64,000 bases of DNA from Odobenus rosmarus divergens (Eukaryota; Chordata; Mammalia; Carnivora; Odobenidae). Every line of letters begins with the position of its first letter. Within the stretch, counting starts at the first letter, position 1. A model generated the notes under the pieces. It was not told the DNA's origin. It ran no database searches and saw only the letters and a program-made list of their open reading frames with translations. The position numbers were made by a program, and so were the translations under genes. Where the stretch lies: positions 3,219,798 through 3,283,797 of the forward strand of contig NW_004450402.1 in the NCBI RefSeq assembly GCF_000321225.1, in the 5' to 3' direction. Below are positions 45,080-56,439 of the stretch, in pieces.

Positions 45080-45590
45080 TCTCAGCCTGTGTTTGCTACA
45101 CAACACAAAATTTCCCATAACCTAGTGGCTTAAAATAGAAATCATTTTACTTAACTCACAATTATGTGTGTCAGCTGGGTAGTTCTTTGGGGCTGGACCA
45201 GTTTGGTGAAGGTCTGCTGGGCTTTCTCTTGTGTCTGTTGATGAGACGGCTGGTGGCTTAGTGACCTATCATAGCCTCACTTACATATCTAGTGGTGGGC
45301 ATGCTGTCAGCTGATGTCCTATGGCTTTTGACTAGGATGTGGGGGTTCTTTTCCATATGTGGCCTCTCATTCTTCAGCAGATTAACGTGGGCTCATCCAC
45401 ATGGTGGTCTCAGTATTCCAAGCACAGTAAAAGAGGACAGGCCCCAATATAAAATTACTTTTCAGGCCTTTACACTACATTTGTTACTGTTACCCAGAGC
45501 CCCTGACTCACTGTGGCAAGATACTACCAAAGGTTGTGGATAGAAGGACAGGAACATTTTATAGCCATTTTTGCAATCTATTACACTGGG
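45080..45590 (+). mobile_element. Old interspersed repeat, family unresolved
   Basis: 'cccataacctagtggcttaa', 'tcagctgggtagttctttgg' , 'ccacatggtggtctcagtat' and the closing 'tttgcaatctattaca' recall a common ancient mammalian repeat, perhaps LTR-derived. Not named. Confidence 0.45.
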
Positions 45591-45594
45591 ACTT

Positions 45595-46200
45595 TGTAAT
45601 AGCCTCCTAATGGTTTCCTTACCACCACACTGGCTTCCTCCAGTCCCCTTTTAATCCAGCAGTCAATGAATGGTCTGCTCCCCTTAAAACTTCACTGCCA
45701 TACCATTGTTTGAATGTTCTAAAGTCCTACCTCCTTCATGTGACTTAATAAGGTATTGTCCAGGATATATGTTGTTTCTACCCCTTCAGGCTTTGACTCT
45801 CTCCCTATATTCTTAATTTCTGTGGTTACTCAAACAGCCAGATTTAGTCTTTCTTAATCAGAAGGAACATGTACCAGTAAGCTCTCATTAGTCTTCTTGC
45901 CTTCATCTGCCTGAAAATCTTGTTCTTGTTTCTGTGTCTTCCTTCCCCTCCCTTGTCTAACTGACATATTTATCCGCTAGTCTGAGCTTAAATATTCCTT
46001 CCTCAGGCTTCCCTTGACTCTTCAAATAGTAGGACTTATACTTTATTGCAGTTAAATGTCAAAGTCTGCTTTTCCTGTGAGAATGTAAGCATTGTGAGGT
46101 CAGGGACCATGTCTATTTTACCTAGTACTGACTCTCTAACATGTAGCACAGTCCCTGTACATAGCAGGTGCTCAATAAATACTGGCTGAAAGAACAAATA
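45595..46200 (+). mobile_element. L2 LINE 3' part
   Basis: Contains 'aatagcctcctaatggtttc', 'cttcctcaggcttcccttga', 'tgtgaggtcagggaccatgt', and the L2 terminus 'gcaggtgctcaataaatact'. Old and inactive. Confidence 0.8.
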
Positions 46201-47169
46201 TCCCGACCTGTCTTATTTCAGAGCTCTTCTTACTATGGCACACCACAACTTAGGCTCAATTTGCTGACCCTGTTTCTTTTGCTTCTATACTTTATTTTGT
46301 GTTTATGGACTAAAAACAATCTTAGAAATGTAGGCAGAAGGAAAAAATAGATACATTATTTATCTATATATAACAACATATATATGATGTTACATATATT
46401 TAGCAAATTTTATAATTAAATTTAGTAAATTTGGTAAATACACATATTGTTCAGGGGTCAAGTGTAAATTTATGTCAATGTATTTTTCTTGCATCCCAAC
46501 CTCATCAGGGAGAAAAATAAGTGAATGATTTAACGGGAAGAGGATGAGACCACTCCCAAGGGAGCTTCGACAACTTTTCGGTGGTCTGAGATCAGTCATA
46601 CCCATATTGTCTTAGCTGTGGTCTGTTGCTGCATGGACATTTTCATGGTGGGCTGGCATCATGCACACTGGCCAAGGTCTGCTCTGTGGAAGCCGGTCAA
46701 CTCTGGAGGCCATTCTCAAAGTCATGGAAACCCACTTGGAAAATACAGTTTTAAGGCCTGGCTTCCTTGACTTGTGTATCCGTTGTGTCCTGTATAGTTT
46801 GTGACAAGTGAAGCTGCCAGGGTGAAGCTCACAGCAAATCTGGTAGCTCTGTTCCTGTAAACTCAAAACAGAAAAGCTGTTTCAGAAGTCTTCTCGGGAC
46901 ACTAGAAGAAGTCGCCACATCAAATAGTTCTCCTCAAATCAACGTTATCTTTATTGCCCTGGAAAACTAAGTCGTGTATAATTTGTATAAAATCTAGTTA
47001 GTTAGAAACCTATAGGCTGATTTATAGCCTCTCTCCATACCCTTTATCTTCTGGGATTTCTCAGTTTTCCCATGTATGGAATGGAGACATCCATAACCTT
47101 CTGCTGCATAATAGTGCTGTAGACCTAAGATGGGATGATATATTTGAAATAACTTTGTGTACTGTAAAG
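46201..47169. other. No recognisable feature
   Basis: Unique sequence, AT-rich near 46340-46450 (ATATAT runs) and more balanced after 46480. Frames at 46390-46866 have no known family. Confidence 0.35.
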
Positions 47170-47460
47170 TATTATTCATTCATCAAGCATTTTTCAAGTA
47201 CATATATTCCAGACCTTGTGCGAAGCCCAAGGGAGGGATATAAAAATGAATAAGATACAGTCCTTGCTCTGATTGAGGTCGCAACTGATGGAAGTGACAG
47301 ATGAGGGTAAAATCCAAATACAGAGTGAACAAAACTGCAGTATCACAGAGGGGGTAGCAGTTAATTCTGGCTAGAGGGTTCACAGAAGAGAAGGTATTTA
47401 ATGTGGGCTTGGAAGGGTAGGTAAGATTTTACCAGAGGGAGAAGACAAAAGGGCGTTCTA
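47170..47460 (-). mobile_element. L2 LINE 3' part
   Basis: 'tattcattcatcaagcattt', 'agatacagtccttgctctga', 'gcagtatcacagagggggta' and 'gaagagaaggtatttaatgt' match reverse-complement L2. Confidence 0.7.
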
Positions 47461-48454
47461 GTCAGGTATCTACTTATAATCTGTAACAGGAGACTCACTC
47501 CACCTTTAAAACAATGATAAGTGGCGGGAGGATCCCAGAAGGCACATAAAAGAGGTATAATTGTGAATTATATTTATTTATTTTTGGATTATTTGTCATA
47601 AAACAAAGCAGCTTCAAGGACAACTAAACCAGAACAAGAAGCAGTGAAAATTCATGGGGGGAATCAAAACCCATTACTTGTTACTTTATATATACCCTCA
47701 AAATGCATGAAAGTTTTGAGGCCACTGGTGCCCCCAAACTTCATGAATTAGAAGAGGATGCTTTTCTCTTAATAATCAGATGAGTGGATATGTCAACCTA
47801 GAGATGAAAAAAAATTGAAAGTGATTAAGCAGTGTTTGGTCAAGGATACTTTCAAGTACTTTTACAAAAGTAACTTCAACAACGATTCATGAACTAAGCA
47901 GACAAATGGGAAAGTCGCTGAGATCGAATTAGAATTATTGTCAACACTTTGTGTTGTGGCTGTAAAGGCCCTTTACTCCTTTATACCCCCCTACCCCTAT
48001 TGCCAGGGGACTACTAAGATGGGTGATTTAATTTTAAAGGTAGAAATCTAAAAGGCAAATTCAAGAAAAAAGCAAAACATTTTAAAGGTAAAGAATTCAA
48101 AATCTCAGGGTAAACACACCTACATATACACACAGATTCATTTCCCATTTTCAGACATACTAACTTGTAGATCAGACATGTAATTTAAATTATTCAGAAG
48201 GATGTCATTGAAAGTGAAAGAGGGTGCTGTTTGTAATTGTCACCAGGGCAAAAGGTACAAACCTGGACCGTCCTGGGCAAGCTAGATGTACAGTAACATA
48301 GTCGTAGGAACTGCACAGTTAAACTCCATGGAACAGGACGAAAACAAATGCTTTTTGTTCCCCTCTAAGGAGCTCCTGGGGCTTTTGGTTTTGACACACT
48401 AGAAGTTTTGTCTTAGGCAAAATTTATTATCTAGGTGGGAATGGAGTAGGGTAA
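47461..48454. other. No recognisable feature
   Basis: About 1 kb of unique AT-rich sequence. Confidence 0.35.
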
Positions 48455-48780
48455 GGACCAGTATATTGTTCTGCTTGAGAGCATTGACTGGTTTCAAATC
48501 CTGGCTAACTGTGTGACCTTGGGCAAATCGCTTAACTTCTCTGTGCCTCACTTCCTCATCTGTAAATTTGGGATAATAACTGTTCTTGTGAGAATTAAAT
48601 GCCAATAAGAAAGTGCTCACAAGAGCGTTTGGCTCGGCAGCTCTTTCTGTCCATGGGTCCTGTCCCTGTGCTTTAATAAAACCACCTTTTTGCACTGAAA
48701 AAAATTAAAAAGAGAGTTTGGCTCACAGGATTATATAAATGTTTGTTATTCTTATAATTATCCTTGTTTTATAGATTGCA
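48455..48780 (+). mobile_element. MIR SINE interrupted by a processed insert
   Basis: MIR landmarks 'tggtttcaaatcctggctaa', 'gtgtgaccttgggcaaatcg', 'ctctgtgcctcacttcctca' run to about 48635, and the MIR 3' end ('ataaatgtttgttattctta') resumes after 48724. Confidence 0.8.
48622..48724 (+). mobile_element. 75-bp processed RNA insertion with target-site duplication
   Basis: 48636-48710 interrupts the MIR. It ends with CTTTAATAAAACCACC (polyadenylation signal AATAAA at 48675-48680), about 17 bases later an A-rich tail, and is bounded by AGAGCGTTTGGCTC (48622-48635) and AGAGAGTTTGGCTC (48711-48724). This is the 3' end of some polyadenylated transcript inserted by L1 machinery. The sequence just before the tail resembles the polyadenylation region of a gamma-retrovirus-like LTR, but that is only a resemblance. 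Confidence 0.75.
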
Positions 48781-49003
48781 CCCCCCCCAAACAAAACAAA
48801 ACCAAAACCGAAAAGGAACAAATCAACAAATTATGTTCAGGGTTAACCTGATATTTGGGTTCATGTTAAGAGAGAAAGTGATCCAAGATGGATTGAGCTG
48901 GAAACTTGGGCCTCCTCCAGAAAGAAATATTTCCAAGTTTTCTCTGGAAATGAGTGAAGGGGAGGAAGAGGACAGACAAGACCTTATTTTATTGGTTTGG
49001 TTT

Positions 49004-49245
49004 AAAGTCTCTGAGATGGGGCACCTGGGTGGCTCAGTCGTTACGCGTCTGCCTTCAGCTCAGGTCATGATCTCAGGGTCCTAGGATAAAGCCCCGCATC
49101 GGGCTCCCTGCTCCGTGGGAAGCCTGCTTCTCCCTCTCCCACTCCCCCTGCTTGTGTTCCCTCTCTCGCTGTGTCTCTGTCAAATAAATAAATAAAATCT
49201 TAAAAAAAAAAAGAATTAAAAAAAAAAAAAAAAGTCTCTGAGATG
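49004..49245 (+). mobile_element. SINEC with perfect 15-bp target-site duplication
   Basis: Sense body 49019-49230, young-type 3' half, with an unusually long compound A-tail (two A-runs separated by GAATT). AAAGTCTCTGAGATG is exact at 49004-49018 and 49231-49245. Confidence 0.96.
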
Positions 49246-49414
49246 TCCAGTGCTGGGTCGGCTCCGTATTAGACTTGTTACCCATGTAGTGTTGTTGTCA
49301 AGGCAAATGAGGTTTGAAAAAGCACTAGAAGCATCCAGAACAACCACAGGGAGGTCCATATTTATAAGTTCACAATTAAATCTTGCCCATTAAGCTGATT
49401 CCTCTCCATTATTA

Positions 49415-49485
49415 CAGTAACTAATAATTATAATAATTTATTACAATTATAATTATAATTAATACAATAATATAAAAATAATTAT
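49415..49485. repeat. (TAA/ATT)-rich low-complexity tract
   Basis: About 70 bases of A and T only, apart from three C residues. Confidence 0.8.
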
Positions 49486-49640
49486 AACTGTCATTCTTGA
49501 GCATTTACTAGATGCCAGGCCCTGCCTTGAGTTCTTCACATGTATTAACTCTTGTAATCCAACAGGTATTTGATAGGTACCATTGTTATTACCATTTTGC
49601 AGGTGAAGATACTGAGGAATAAAAAAGTTACAGGTTTACT
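49486..49640 (-). mobile_element. MIR SINE
   Basis: 'gagcatttactagatgccag', 'tgtattaactcttgtaatcc' and 'taccattttgcaggtgaaga' are reverse-complement MIR. Confidence 0.8.
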
Positions 49641-49647
49641 CAGTTTT

Positions 49648-49705
49648 GCCTTTCATCAGTGTCAGATACATACCAGGCACCTAATAAGTATTTATTGAAT
49701 CAATC
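49648..49705 (+). mobile_element. L2/MIR 3' fragment in opposite orientation
   Basis: 'ataccaggcacctaataagt' and 'atttattgaatcaat' read as a sense L2/MIR 3' end directly beside the antisense MIR. Confidence 0.55.
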
Positions 49706-50875
49706 TGCTGGGAGGCTTATTAATATTTTCTAGCAGAACCCACTTACATGGTTGATTCTATTCAGTATAAAGAAATTTTGAGAATCTATTTAGAGGAAAA
49801 ACGTTTACAACTAACTTGTTACCCTTGCATATATTTGTCCTTGGTATTTTGACTTCTGTAGACCATAAGAATTCATAATTAAGAACAATGTATCAAATAA
49901 CCTTTTAAGTGCCATCATAGGTAAGGATAGAAGTGTTAAATTCTGGAAAACAGCCTGACAAATGAGTATGGACAATTTTTAATAAATCACCTATGTTTGG
50001 CTTTGGAAAGCCTTATTGTGGATATTTTTGCCTCCAGTGATTTGATTTCCTAATTATGTTTCTACCTCAGGACAGTACTATAATTGCTTGCATTTTCTGA
50101 GTGCATACTGGCTGATATGGGGAGAGGGGTACTTCTGGGCAGTTCTGTAAATGTCAGGAGGCCAGTCTGGGGTTAATGATGTGCTCTGAATCTTCCACAC
50201 AGTGGAAAAGCCATATAGGAAACTCCTCCAGTGGAGAGTGTGCCTGTGGTAAAATGTGTGATGTGCAGAGCAGAAAAAGAGGCAGCAGAAAGACATCAAC
50301 AGGGAGATAGCACAGAATAGCCTTTAGAGGCAACTGATCAGGGCAATGAATACAAGATGGTAGTAAATTTTTATTCTTCTCAGTGGGCTACTTTGTAATG
50401 GTACTTTGTACCCTATGTGACTGGCTACAAAAGCAGCCACTGCATTCTAATGTTCTGGGTCAGTTAGAGAAAACAGTAACGGGGGAGAAATAGTATTCCC
50501 AAGGATATGATGAGATCAATGTGTGTTTATTCGCTACGTTTAAATTTAAAGGGCCAGGCCCGTGAAATGAATTCTAATTAGATTAAATGCTTTCCTAAAT
50601 GCCAAAGTCATGCAGTGGCTCATCCCTACTTCGGCCTCGTCATACCCCTGTTTGAGAACTGAGATCTAAGCACCACCATCGTCTCATCTGCCTTGTTTTC
50701 TTTAATGAAAGAAATTCATCCGATTTCACATGAAGACTCACTGAACAGTAACCATGGGTGGGCAAACAGTTCAGTGGGGAGAAAAACACTAAAGCACAAT
50801 TACAGATCACCCCATAATTACAATTATGTCAAATGCCATGAAGAAAAATTATGTTTCTTAGAACATTGTATAGAG
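49706..50875. other. Mostly unique sequence, no gene recognised
   Basis: About 1.2 kb without a named repeat. The part near 50515-50600 is homeodomain-site-rich (TTCTAATTAGATTAAATGC) and contains TATTCGCTACG, a feature combination seen in conserved non-coding DNA. Function not shown. Confidence 0.4.
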
Positions 50876-51075
50876 GAGCGCCTGGGTAGCTCAGTCGTTA
50901 AGCATCTGCCTTCGGCTCAGGTCATGGTCCCAGGGTCCTGGGATCGAGCCCCGCATCGGGCTCCCTGCTCGGCGGGAAGCCTGCTTCTCCCTCTCCCACT
51001 CCCCCTGCTTGTGTTCCCTCTCTCGCTGTGTCTCTCTCTGTCAAATAAATAAATAAAATCTTAAAAAAAAAAAAA
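50876..51075 (+). mobile_element. SINEC, near-consensus, no clear target-site duplication
   Basis: A well kept copy: GAGCGCCTGGGTAGCTCAG, intact B-box-like GGGATCGAGCCCC, GCATCGGGCTCCCTGCTCGG, CTCTCTCGCTGTGTCTCTCT and a clean A13 tail. CpG sites are largely intact, so it is young. The left flank (TTGTATAG) and right flank (CCCAGATGGC) do not match. Confidence 0.93.
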
Positions 51076-52000
51076 GCCCAGATGGCAGATATAAAAAAAT
51101 CCCTCTCCAAAGGCATTCTAAGGGGGATTCAGTGCTGCTCCCTGAGCAAGAATTTGAAATCTATACAACCTAAGACTATTGTGTTGCTGATAATTTCAGA
51201 TATTTATTTTTGCTGCAACATGGGGGAGAGGTGACTTAAACAACTTCTCTTGTGCTTCATGTTGGAGTCCATAAATCACCTCAGAATAAGGCTGACATTA
51301 AAAGCAAAAATGAGTTAAAAATCCCGTGTTTAAAAAAAAAAGCTGTGTGGGAGGCAGTGCTCAGTGTGGGAGGTTTGAGAGGAAAGCTCTCACGATGTTC
51401 ACAGCCCACACGAGCACAGGGTGTAAGTTCTCAGGGAGGGGATTCTTTGGCAGCAGCGACATGTATAATCACATTTTCCTCAGAGCAGAACTTATGTTCA
51501 AGTTTTTAGTTCGTGTTAAGATTTAAAGAATTGGCTTTAATTATAAAAATGGCTAAGCACTTTTCTATAGTATCCCTTCAGAAAACAGATTCCCTGAAGA
51601 ATGATTTAATCCAATGATTAGGATGATGATAGAAAAAGCACAGACTTGTTAGGCACTCAGCGAGGAACATGTGTGTGTTTGTTAAGTGTGTGTAAGTGTG
51701 AACCCCAGATAGAAATATGCATTAAATTATTCCATTTTCCCTGCTATCAGGTGGATGATGAGCAAATCCCACAAGCATGGTTCTCCTGCAAGGATCATGG
51801 CTATTGATAATTTATTCTCAAGTACAGATTTCTCCACATGAAATCGAAGTAACCAAACATAATAGCTCCTCTGTCAACTCTTGATTATTAGCGTGTAATT
51901 TATGCCTGCATGATTTCCAGGGTCATTAACATCACTTCATCAGGGAGCCCAGATTATTTGAGTTCTGCTTTATGCCAGCTTAATGCTGAAGGAGATATGA
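51076..52000. other. Unique sequence, possible conserved non-coding DNA
   Basis: About 900 bases without a repeat. 51730-51960 carries ATTGATAATTTATTCTC, TTGATTATTAGCGTG and TGCCTGCATGATTTCCAG-like text. Overlapping frames at 51252-51526 have no known domain. No gene is called. Confidence 0.35.
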
Positions 52001-52004
52001 AAAG

Positions 52005-52200
52005 TTTCATAGTAATGGTAGTTGTAATTGTTAATATTTATTGAACACTGTCTATGTGCCAGGCAATATTCTAAGTGCTTTTCATGTTTTATCTCGTTGA
52101 GTCCTCCCTGCAAAACCCCTGTGGAATAGATATTATTCTTATTTCTGTTTCGTAGATCAGAAAGAGGGAAATTGTAAAAATTGGCCAAAATCAGGCATCT
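52005..52200 (-). mobile_element. MIR SINE
   Basis: 'ttgttaatatttattgaaca', 'ctatgtgccaggcaatattc', 'ttttatctcgttgagtcctc' and 'gtggaatagatattattctt' match reverse-complement MIR. Confidence 0.85.
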
Positions 52201-52307
52201 CATCATTGTGATCAGGCTGGCAATGTGACAGCTCTACAAATTTGTTACATCAGAAGTAGAATATATTTTATTCATTCCTTTTTTTTTTTTCCAAAATACA
52301 CTCAATT

Positions 52308-52522
52308 AAAAATTTATCGGAGGGGCACCTGGGTGGCTTAGTCAGTTAAGAGTCTGCCTTCTGCTCAGGTGACGATCCCAAGGTCTGGGATCCAGTCCCA
52401 GGATGGGCAGGGGGAGTCTGCTTCTCTTTCTCCCTCTACCCCTCCCCACAACCCAGCTAGTTCTCTGTTTTCTCTCTCTCTCAAATAAATAAATAAATAA
52501 AGTCTTTAAAAAAATTATCTGA
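52308..52522 (+). mobile_element. SINEC sharing a target site with an L1
   Basis: Sense body about 52322-52508 ending (AAAT)n. The left target copy AAAAATTTATCGGA (52308-52321) matches AAAAAATTATCTGA at 52509-52522 with a few differences. Confidence 0.9.
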
Positions 52523-52752
52523 AACAAGACGAAACCAGAGAGGGAGACAAATCATAAGAGACTCTCAATCTCAGAAAACAAACTGAGGGTTGCTGGAGTG
52601 GAAGGGGTGGGAGGGATGGGGTGGCTGGGTGATAGACATTGGGGAGGGTATGTGCTATGGTGAGCGCTGTGAATTGTGTAAGACTGATGAATCGCAGACC
52701 TGTACCTCTGAAACAAATAATACATTATACGTTAATAAAAAAATTATCTGAA
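52508..52752 (+). mobile_element. L1 3'-end insertion with 16-bp target-site duplication
   Basis: 52524-52736 is carnivore L1 3' UTR in sense: 'gagactctcaatctcagaaa', 'ctgagggttgctggagtgga', 'tggagggtatgtgctatggt'-type text, 'cctctgaaacaaataataca' and an A-tail. AAAAAAATTATCTGAA is exact at 52508-52523 and 52737-52752. Confidence 0.93.
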
Positions 52753-53330
52753 TTGTTCCTTAGTTACACGTTTTATTTTGCTTAGTGACACAAAATTTAG
52801 TGACAGTAGAAGCTCAATATTATTGATCAACACTTGCGGACCAAGTTTTAAGACACTGTTTTTGCTTTCTTGCTTTGGTATTATCAGTTTGTAAGTAAAT
52901 GATACCTTTTTTCCCTCTTTTCTCATCTCTCAACATGAGAAAATCCTGAATAGACCTTTAAGAAATGTCCATATAAGTGTAAAGTATGTAACATGTCCAA
53001 AATGTATTTGACTTTGAATGCCTCCCTATTTTGGGGGAGCATTTCATGCAGCAAGTGTTTCCCAACTGTGATAAATGTTATTCTAATATTTACTATAAAG
53101 CATATTTTACCTCCTTTTCATCTCTCAAATCACTGAAATCTGGATTTTGTCTTTAAGACTTCCATAATTTCAAATCATTGGCCTCTTCTCAGATCACATC
53201 TCATGATTTCCTAGGAAGTGACTTTATAGACAGTTTCTGACTTGTCTTGGAACGTTCTTTCTGGGTTGTAGTTCACCATTTCCTTTTGGTTTTCTCTCTT
53301 CTCCTCTGTCTTCTCAGTTTTCTTTATTAA
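52753..53330. other. No recognisable feature
   Basis: AT-rich unique sequence. Confidence 0.35.
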
Positions 53331-53457
53331 CTCATCCTTATCTAATTATTAAATGCTAGTGTTCCCTAAGGTCCCATCCTCAACTGTGATCTCTTCTGTC
53401 TCAATGTTGTGTTTCCAGTTGCTTCATTTAGACCGCCACACTCATCCTTACTTTTTT

Positions 53458-53713
53458 GAATCTTCCCTGACTTCTTTATTTTATTTTATATTTATTTTTA
53501 TTTTTGGGGGGTGGGGAGAAAGAGAGAGAGAGAGAGAAGGGGCAGAGGGAGAGGGAGAGAGAGAGAATCTTAAGCAGGCTCCACGCCCAGTGTGGAGCCT
53601 GATGCAGGGCTCGATCTCACGACCGTGAGATCATGACCTGAGCTGAAATCAAGAGTCAGATGCTTAACTGACTGAGACACCTGGTGCGTCATGAATCTTC
53701 CCTGACTTCTTTA
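53458..53713 (-). mobile_element. SINEC with perfect 21-bp target-site duplication
   Basis: Minus-strand body 53479-53692 with a head ending ACACCTGGTGCGTC. A 21-base direct repeat beginning GAATCTTCCCTGAC is identical at 53458-53478 and 53693-53713, the longest duplication in the window. Confidence 0.95.
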
Positions 53714-53758
53714 GAAACAATTAATTCCTCTTCCCTTTCCTTGCCAAGGGCTCTTTAT

Positions 53759-53838
53759 TTATACATTATATATGTGTATATATGTATATATACATAATGT
53801 ATGTATACATAATATATATAAATATATATATTTATTAG
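53759..53838. repeat. TA/TGTA-rich microsatellite
   Basis: Imperfect TATATG, TACATA and ATATAT units over about 80 bases, with short palindromes. Confidence 0.85.
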
Positions 53839-55199
53839 TACATAGTTTCATGTCTGCCTTCTAACTAGACTCTTCTGTAAGGAAATGATAGGCTCTGTTG
53901 TGGTCAACTCAGTAGGTTATCAGAACAGAAGTCTACATCTCACTCATGCAAGAGTCTGCTGCAGATCTGGGCAGTGCTCAAGGGCAGTGGGTCGCCATTC
54001 TGTTCAGGGACTCAGGGATCCAGGCAACTTCAAACTTGAGGCTCTACCTTCTCAGTAAAAGGGATTTTTCTCTGACTTCCATGGCAGAAGAGAAAGATTA
54101 GAAATCTGACAGGGGCATACTGCCTCATCCTGGTCTATGCTTCACATTTCATTGGCCGTTACTAATCATAGGGTTCTGGAGAGCAAGACCGGGAAGCTTT
54201 GTCTTCCATGTGCCCAGGAAAGATGGGGGGATGACTGGTGAACAGCTTAGCACAGGGATTGTATCATAATCATTTTTCTATCCCCCATACTTGGTGCAGA
54301 GGTCGACAATAAACACCAATCCATGTTTCATAAACTGAATCTTACCTAGTTCAAACTTGCATCAAAATGTGAGGCTCTCCTAAAGGAAAGGGAGCTTCCG
54401 CAAATTACTCAAGGAGATATTTACAGAACTAGGACTAGAATCTAAGTCTATTGCTCCTTTCACTACACTTGCTGTTCCTGAAGGAATTTGTTATAGAAGA
54501 ATTGTATGGTTTTGCTGGGCCGACCATTATTTCTGTTAAGACAGTGAGGTTTGTTTTTGTTTGTTTTCTTGTTCACTTGAAATCTTGGCTTACACAGTTA
54601 ATAGAGATAGGGCATGAAACATATCAGGAAAATGAATCAAATGCAATGGAATAAACTTAAAATAGATTATCAGTTTGTTGCCAGGCAACATCATTAACTA
54701 TTTCCAGTTCCTAAATAGCCCATGTCTCTTTTGCTACCTGGTCTTTAATTGCATAGCAAATTCTTCTATTGATAGGGAAAAAAAGAAATGTGAAAAGTGA
54801 ATCATAGTATTATAAATTATCACCTACCCTTGCTTTTTTACTGTAGTTTCTGAAATAGTAATTCTATGTGTTTGCTTAGCAATTTGGGACCTTCCCCTCG
54901 CCCCCCATTTTACGTTTACTAACTTTTAAATTAGTAGATAGGGATTCTTTCAGTGCTATTTTATCTATGAAAATATTAAATTTGATGACTACTGTAATAC
55001 CTTTTTTGGGCAATCTTATTTGTTTCAAAGCTTGGTGATCCCATTTACTTTACATCTCAGGGTTCTCCTTCAAACTCCACTGAGATTCTCTCTTAAGCTC
55101 TACTTCTGCATGTGAAATTCCATTTGAACATGTAAACTAATCTTAAATGCAGTATTTTTACAAAAAACTTGTGATCTTCTTCCTTTCTCCCAAGCCTCC
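53839..55199. other. Mostly unique sequence, no gene recognised
   Basis: About 1.3 kb without a clearly named repeat (a weak MIR-like stretch near 54370-54450). The 67-codon frame at 54451-54654 is not supported as a gene. Confidence 0.4.
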
Positions 55200-55320
55200 T
55201 CAAATAAACAGTCGTAGAGATTGCTGGTTGTGGCATGCGGCTGATTTCTAGTCAGTGAAATATGAGCAGAAGTTATGGGCACCCCTTCCAAGTCTGGCCC
55301 ATACCATCTTCCCTGCAAAC

Positions 55321-55363
55321 CAACAAACCACCGCCACCAACCACCACCACCACCACCACCAAA
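55321..55363. repeat. (CCA)n microsatellite
   Basis: Imperfect CCA/ACC tandem units, including seven CCA copies in a row. Confidence 0.85.
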
Positions 55364-55579
55364 ACAGGTAAAAGCCCCTCCTTCCTAGTTTCCACCTGGC
55401 TGGAGATGAGTATGCCAAACTCGGAAATCATACTGTTAAAAGTGATGAAGCTTTTATCAACTTGAATTCTCAAATGGCTTCAGCAAAAGAGCCCTATCAC
55501 TCTCCTGGACTGTTCTGATAGCAAGAAATGAACTTATTACATTTTGAACCATTGGTTGGGATTATTGTTACCATAGAAA

Positions 55580-55690
55580 TAATACAGAAACCTCAGTTTG
55601 CTCATCTAGAAAATAGGAATAATAACTACTTTATTTTGAGAACCAAATGAAATAATATAAATAAAGCATTATTTTAATGTGTGATTCATA
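55580..55690 (+). mobile_element. MIR SINE fragment
   Basis: 'acctcagtttgctcatctag' and 'aaaataggaataataactac' match the MIR 3' half. Confidence 0.6.
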
Positions 55691-55747
55691 GAAGAAACCT
55701 GATAAGTTTAAGTTTCTTTACTTCCTTCCATCTTCCCTTAGATATAA

Positions 55748-55930
55748 GCCCTTTTTCTCACCTTTTTTTTAAAGAGAGAGAGAGAGAATGAGAATGTTAA
55801 GCAGGCTCCATGTTCAGCTTGGAGCCTGACACAGGGCTCCATCTCATGGCCCTGAGATCATGGAGCCAAAATTAAGAGTCAGTGGTTCAACCAGCTGAGC
55901 CACCCAGGTGTCCCCCGCCCCTTTTCATTT
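55748..55930 (-). mobile_element. SINEC with shortened tail
   Basis: Minus-strand body about 55762-55916. It lacks the usual ATTTATTTATTT block (T-run followed directly by AAAGAGAGAG). Flanks GCCCTTTTTCTCA and GCCCCTTTTCATT may be a diverged target-site duplication. Confidence 0.88.
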
Positions 55931-56109
55931 CTTAAACCTCTGATTCCTCTACCATTTTTTTCTGTTCTGTACTTGGCAAAGAAAACAGTGGTTATGAGAC
56001 TCAACCTGTTAATTTTCCTGTTGCCAAATCTGCACATATCATGGGTCCAAATCCCCATTTTGTCCTTTCTTCCTATGCCAATCCCACTCCTTCTGCTGTT
56101 TAATATTAA

Positions 56110-56290
56110 CCAGTGTTTATTAAATGATTAGTACATGCCAGGTAATATGGGAAGCTCTGCGTGAATTATATCACTTGAGTTTGTGAAGAAAGCACTATTT
56201 TATATCCCCATATTGCTGATGAAAGAATTGGGATCAGAAAAATGAAGCAGTTTGCTCACAAAGCAAGTGTGATCGAACCCCCATATATTT
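56110..56290 (-). mobile_element. MIR SINE
   Basis: 'accagtgtttattaaatgat', 'tagtacatgccaggtaatat' and 'atatccccatattgctgatg' match reverse-complement MIR. Confidence 0.75.
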
Positions 56291-56439
56291 TTAAATTCTC
56301 TCATTCTATTTTCACTTTCTACCTGTATTTAAACAGGCTCGAAAGTCTACAGTTTCCAGAAAAACCATTCCCTGAAGACATTTACTGTCTACCTCCTCAC
56401 CTCCACTCTCCAAGCACCCAGCTTGTGTCCTCACCACGC

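Noticed and set aside
50922..51116. Repeated predicted peptides such as 'KILFIYLTER' on several SINEs
   Set aside because: They are translations of the SINE tail and GAGA block in reverse, seen at many SINE copies, not a protein family.
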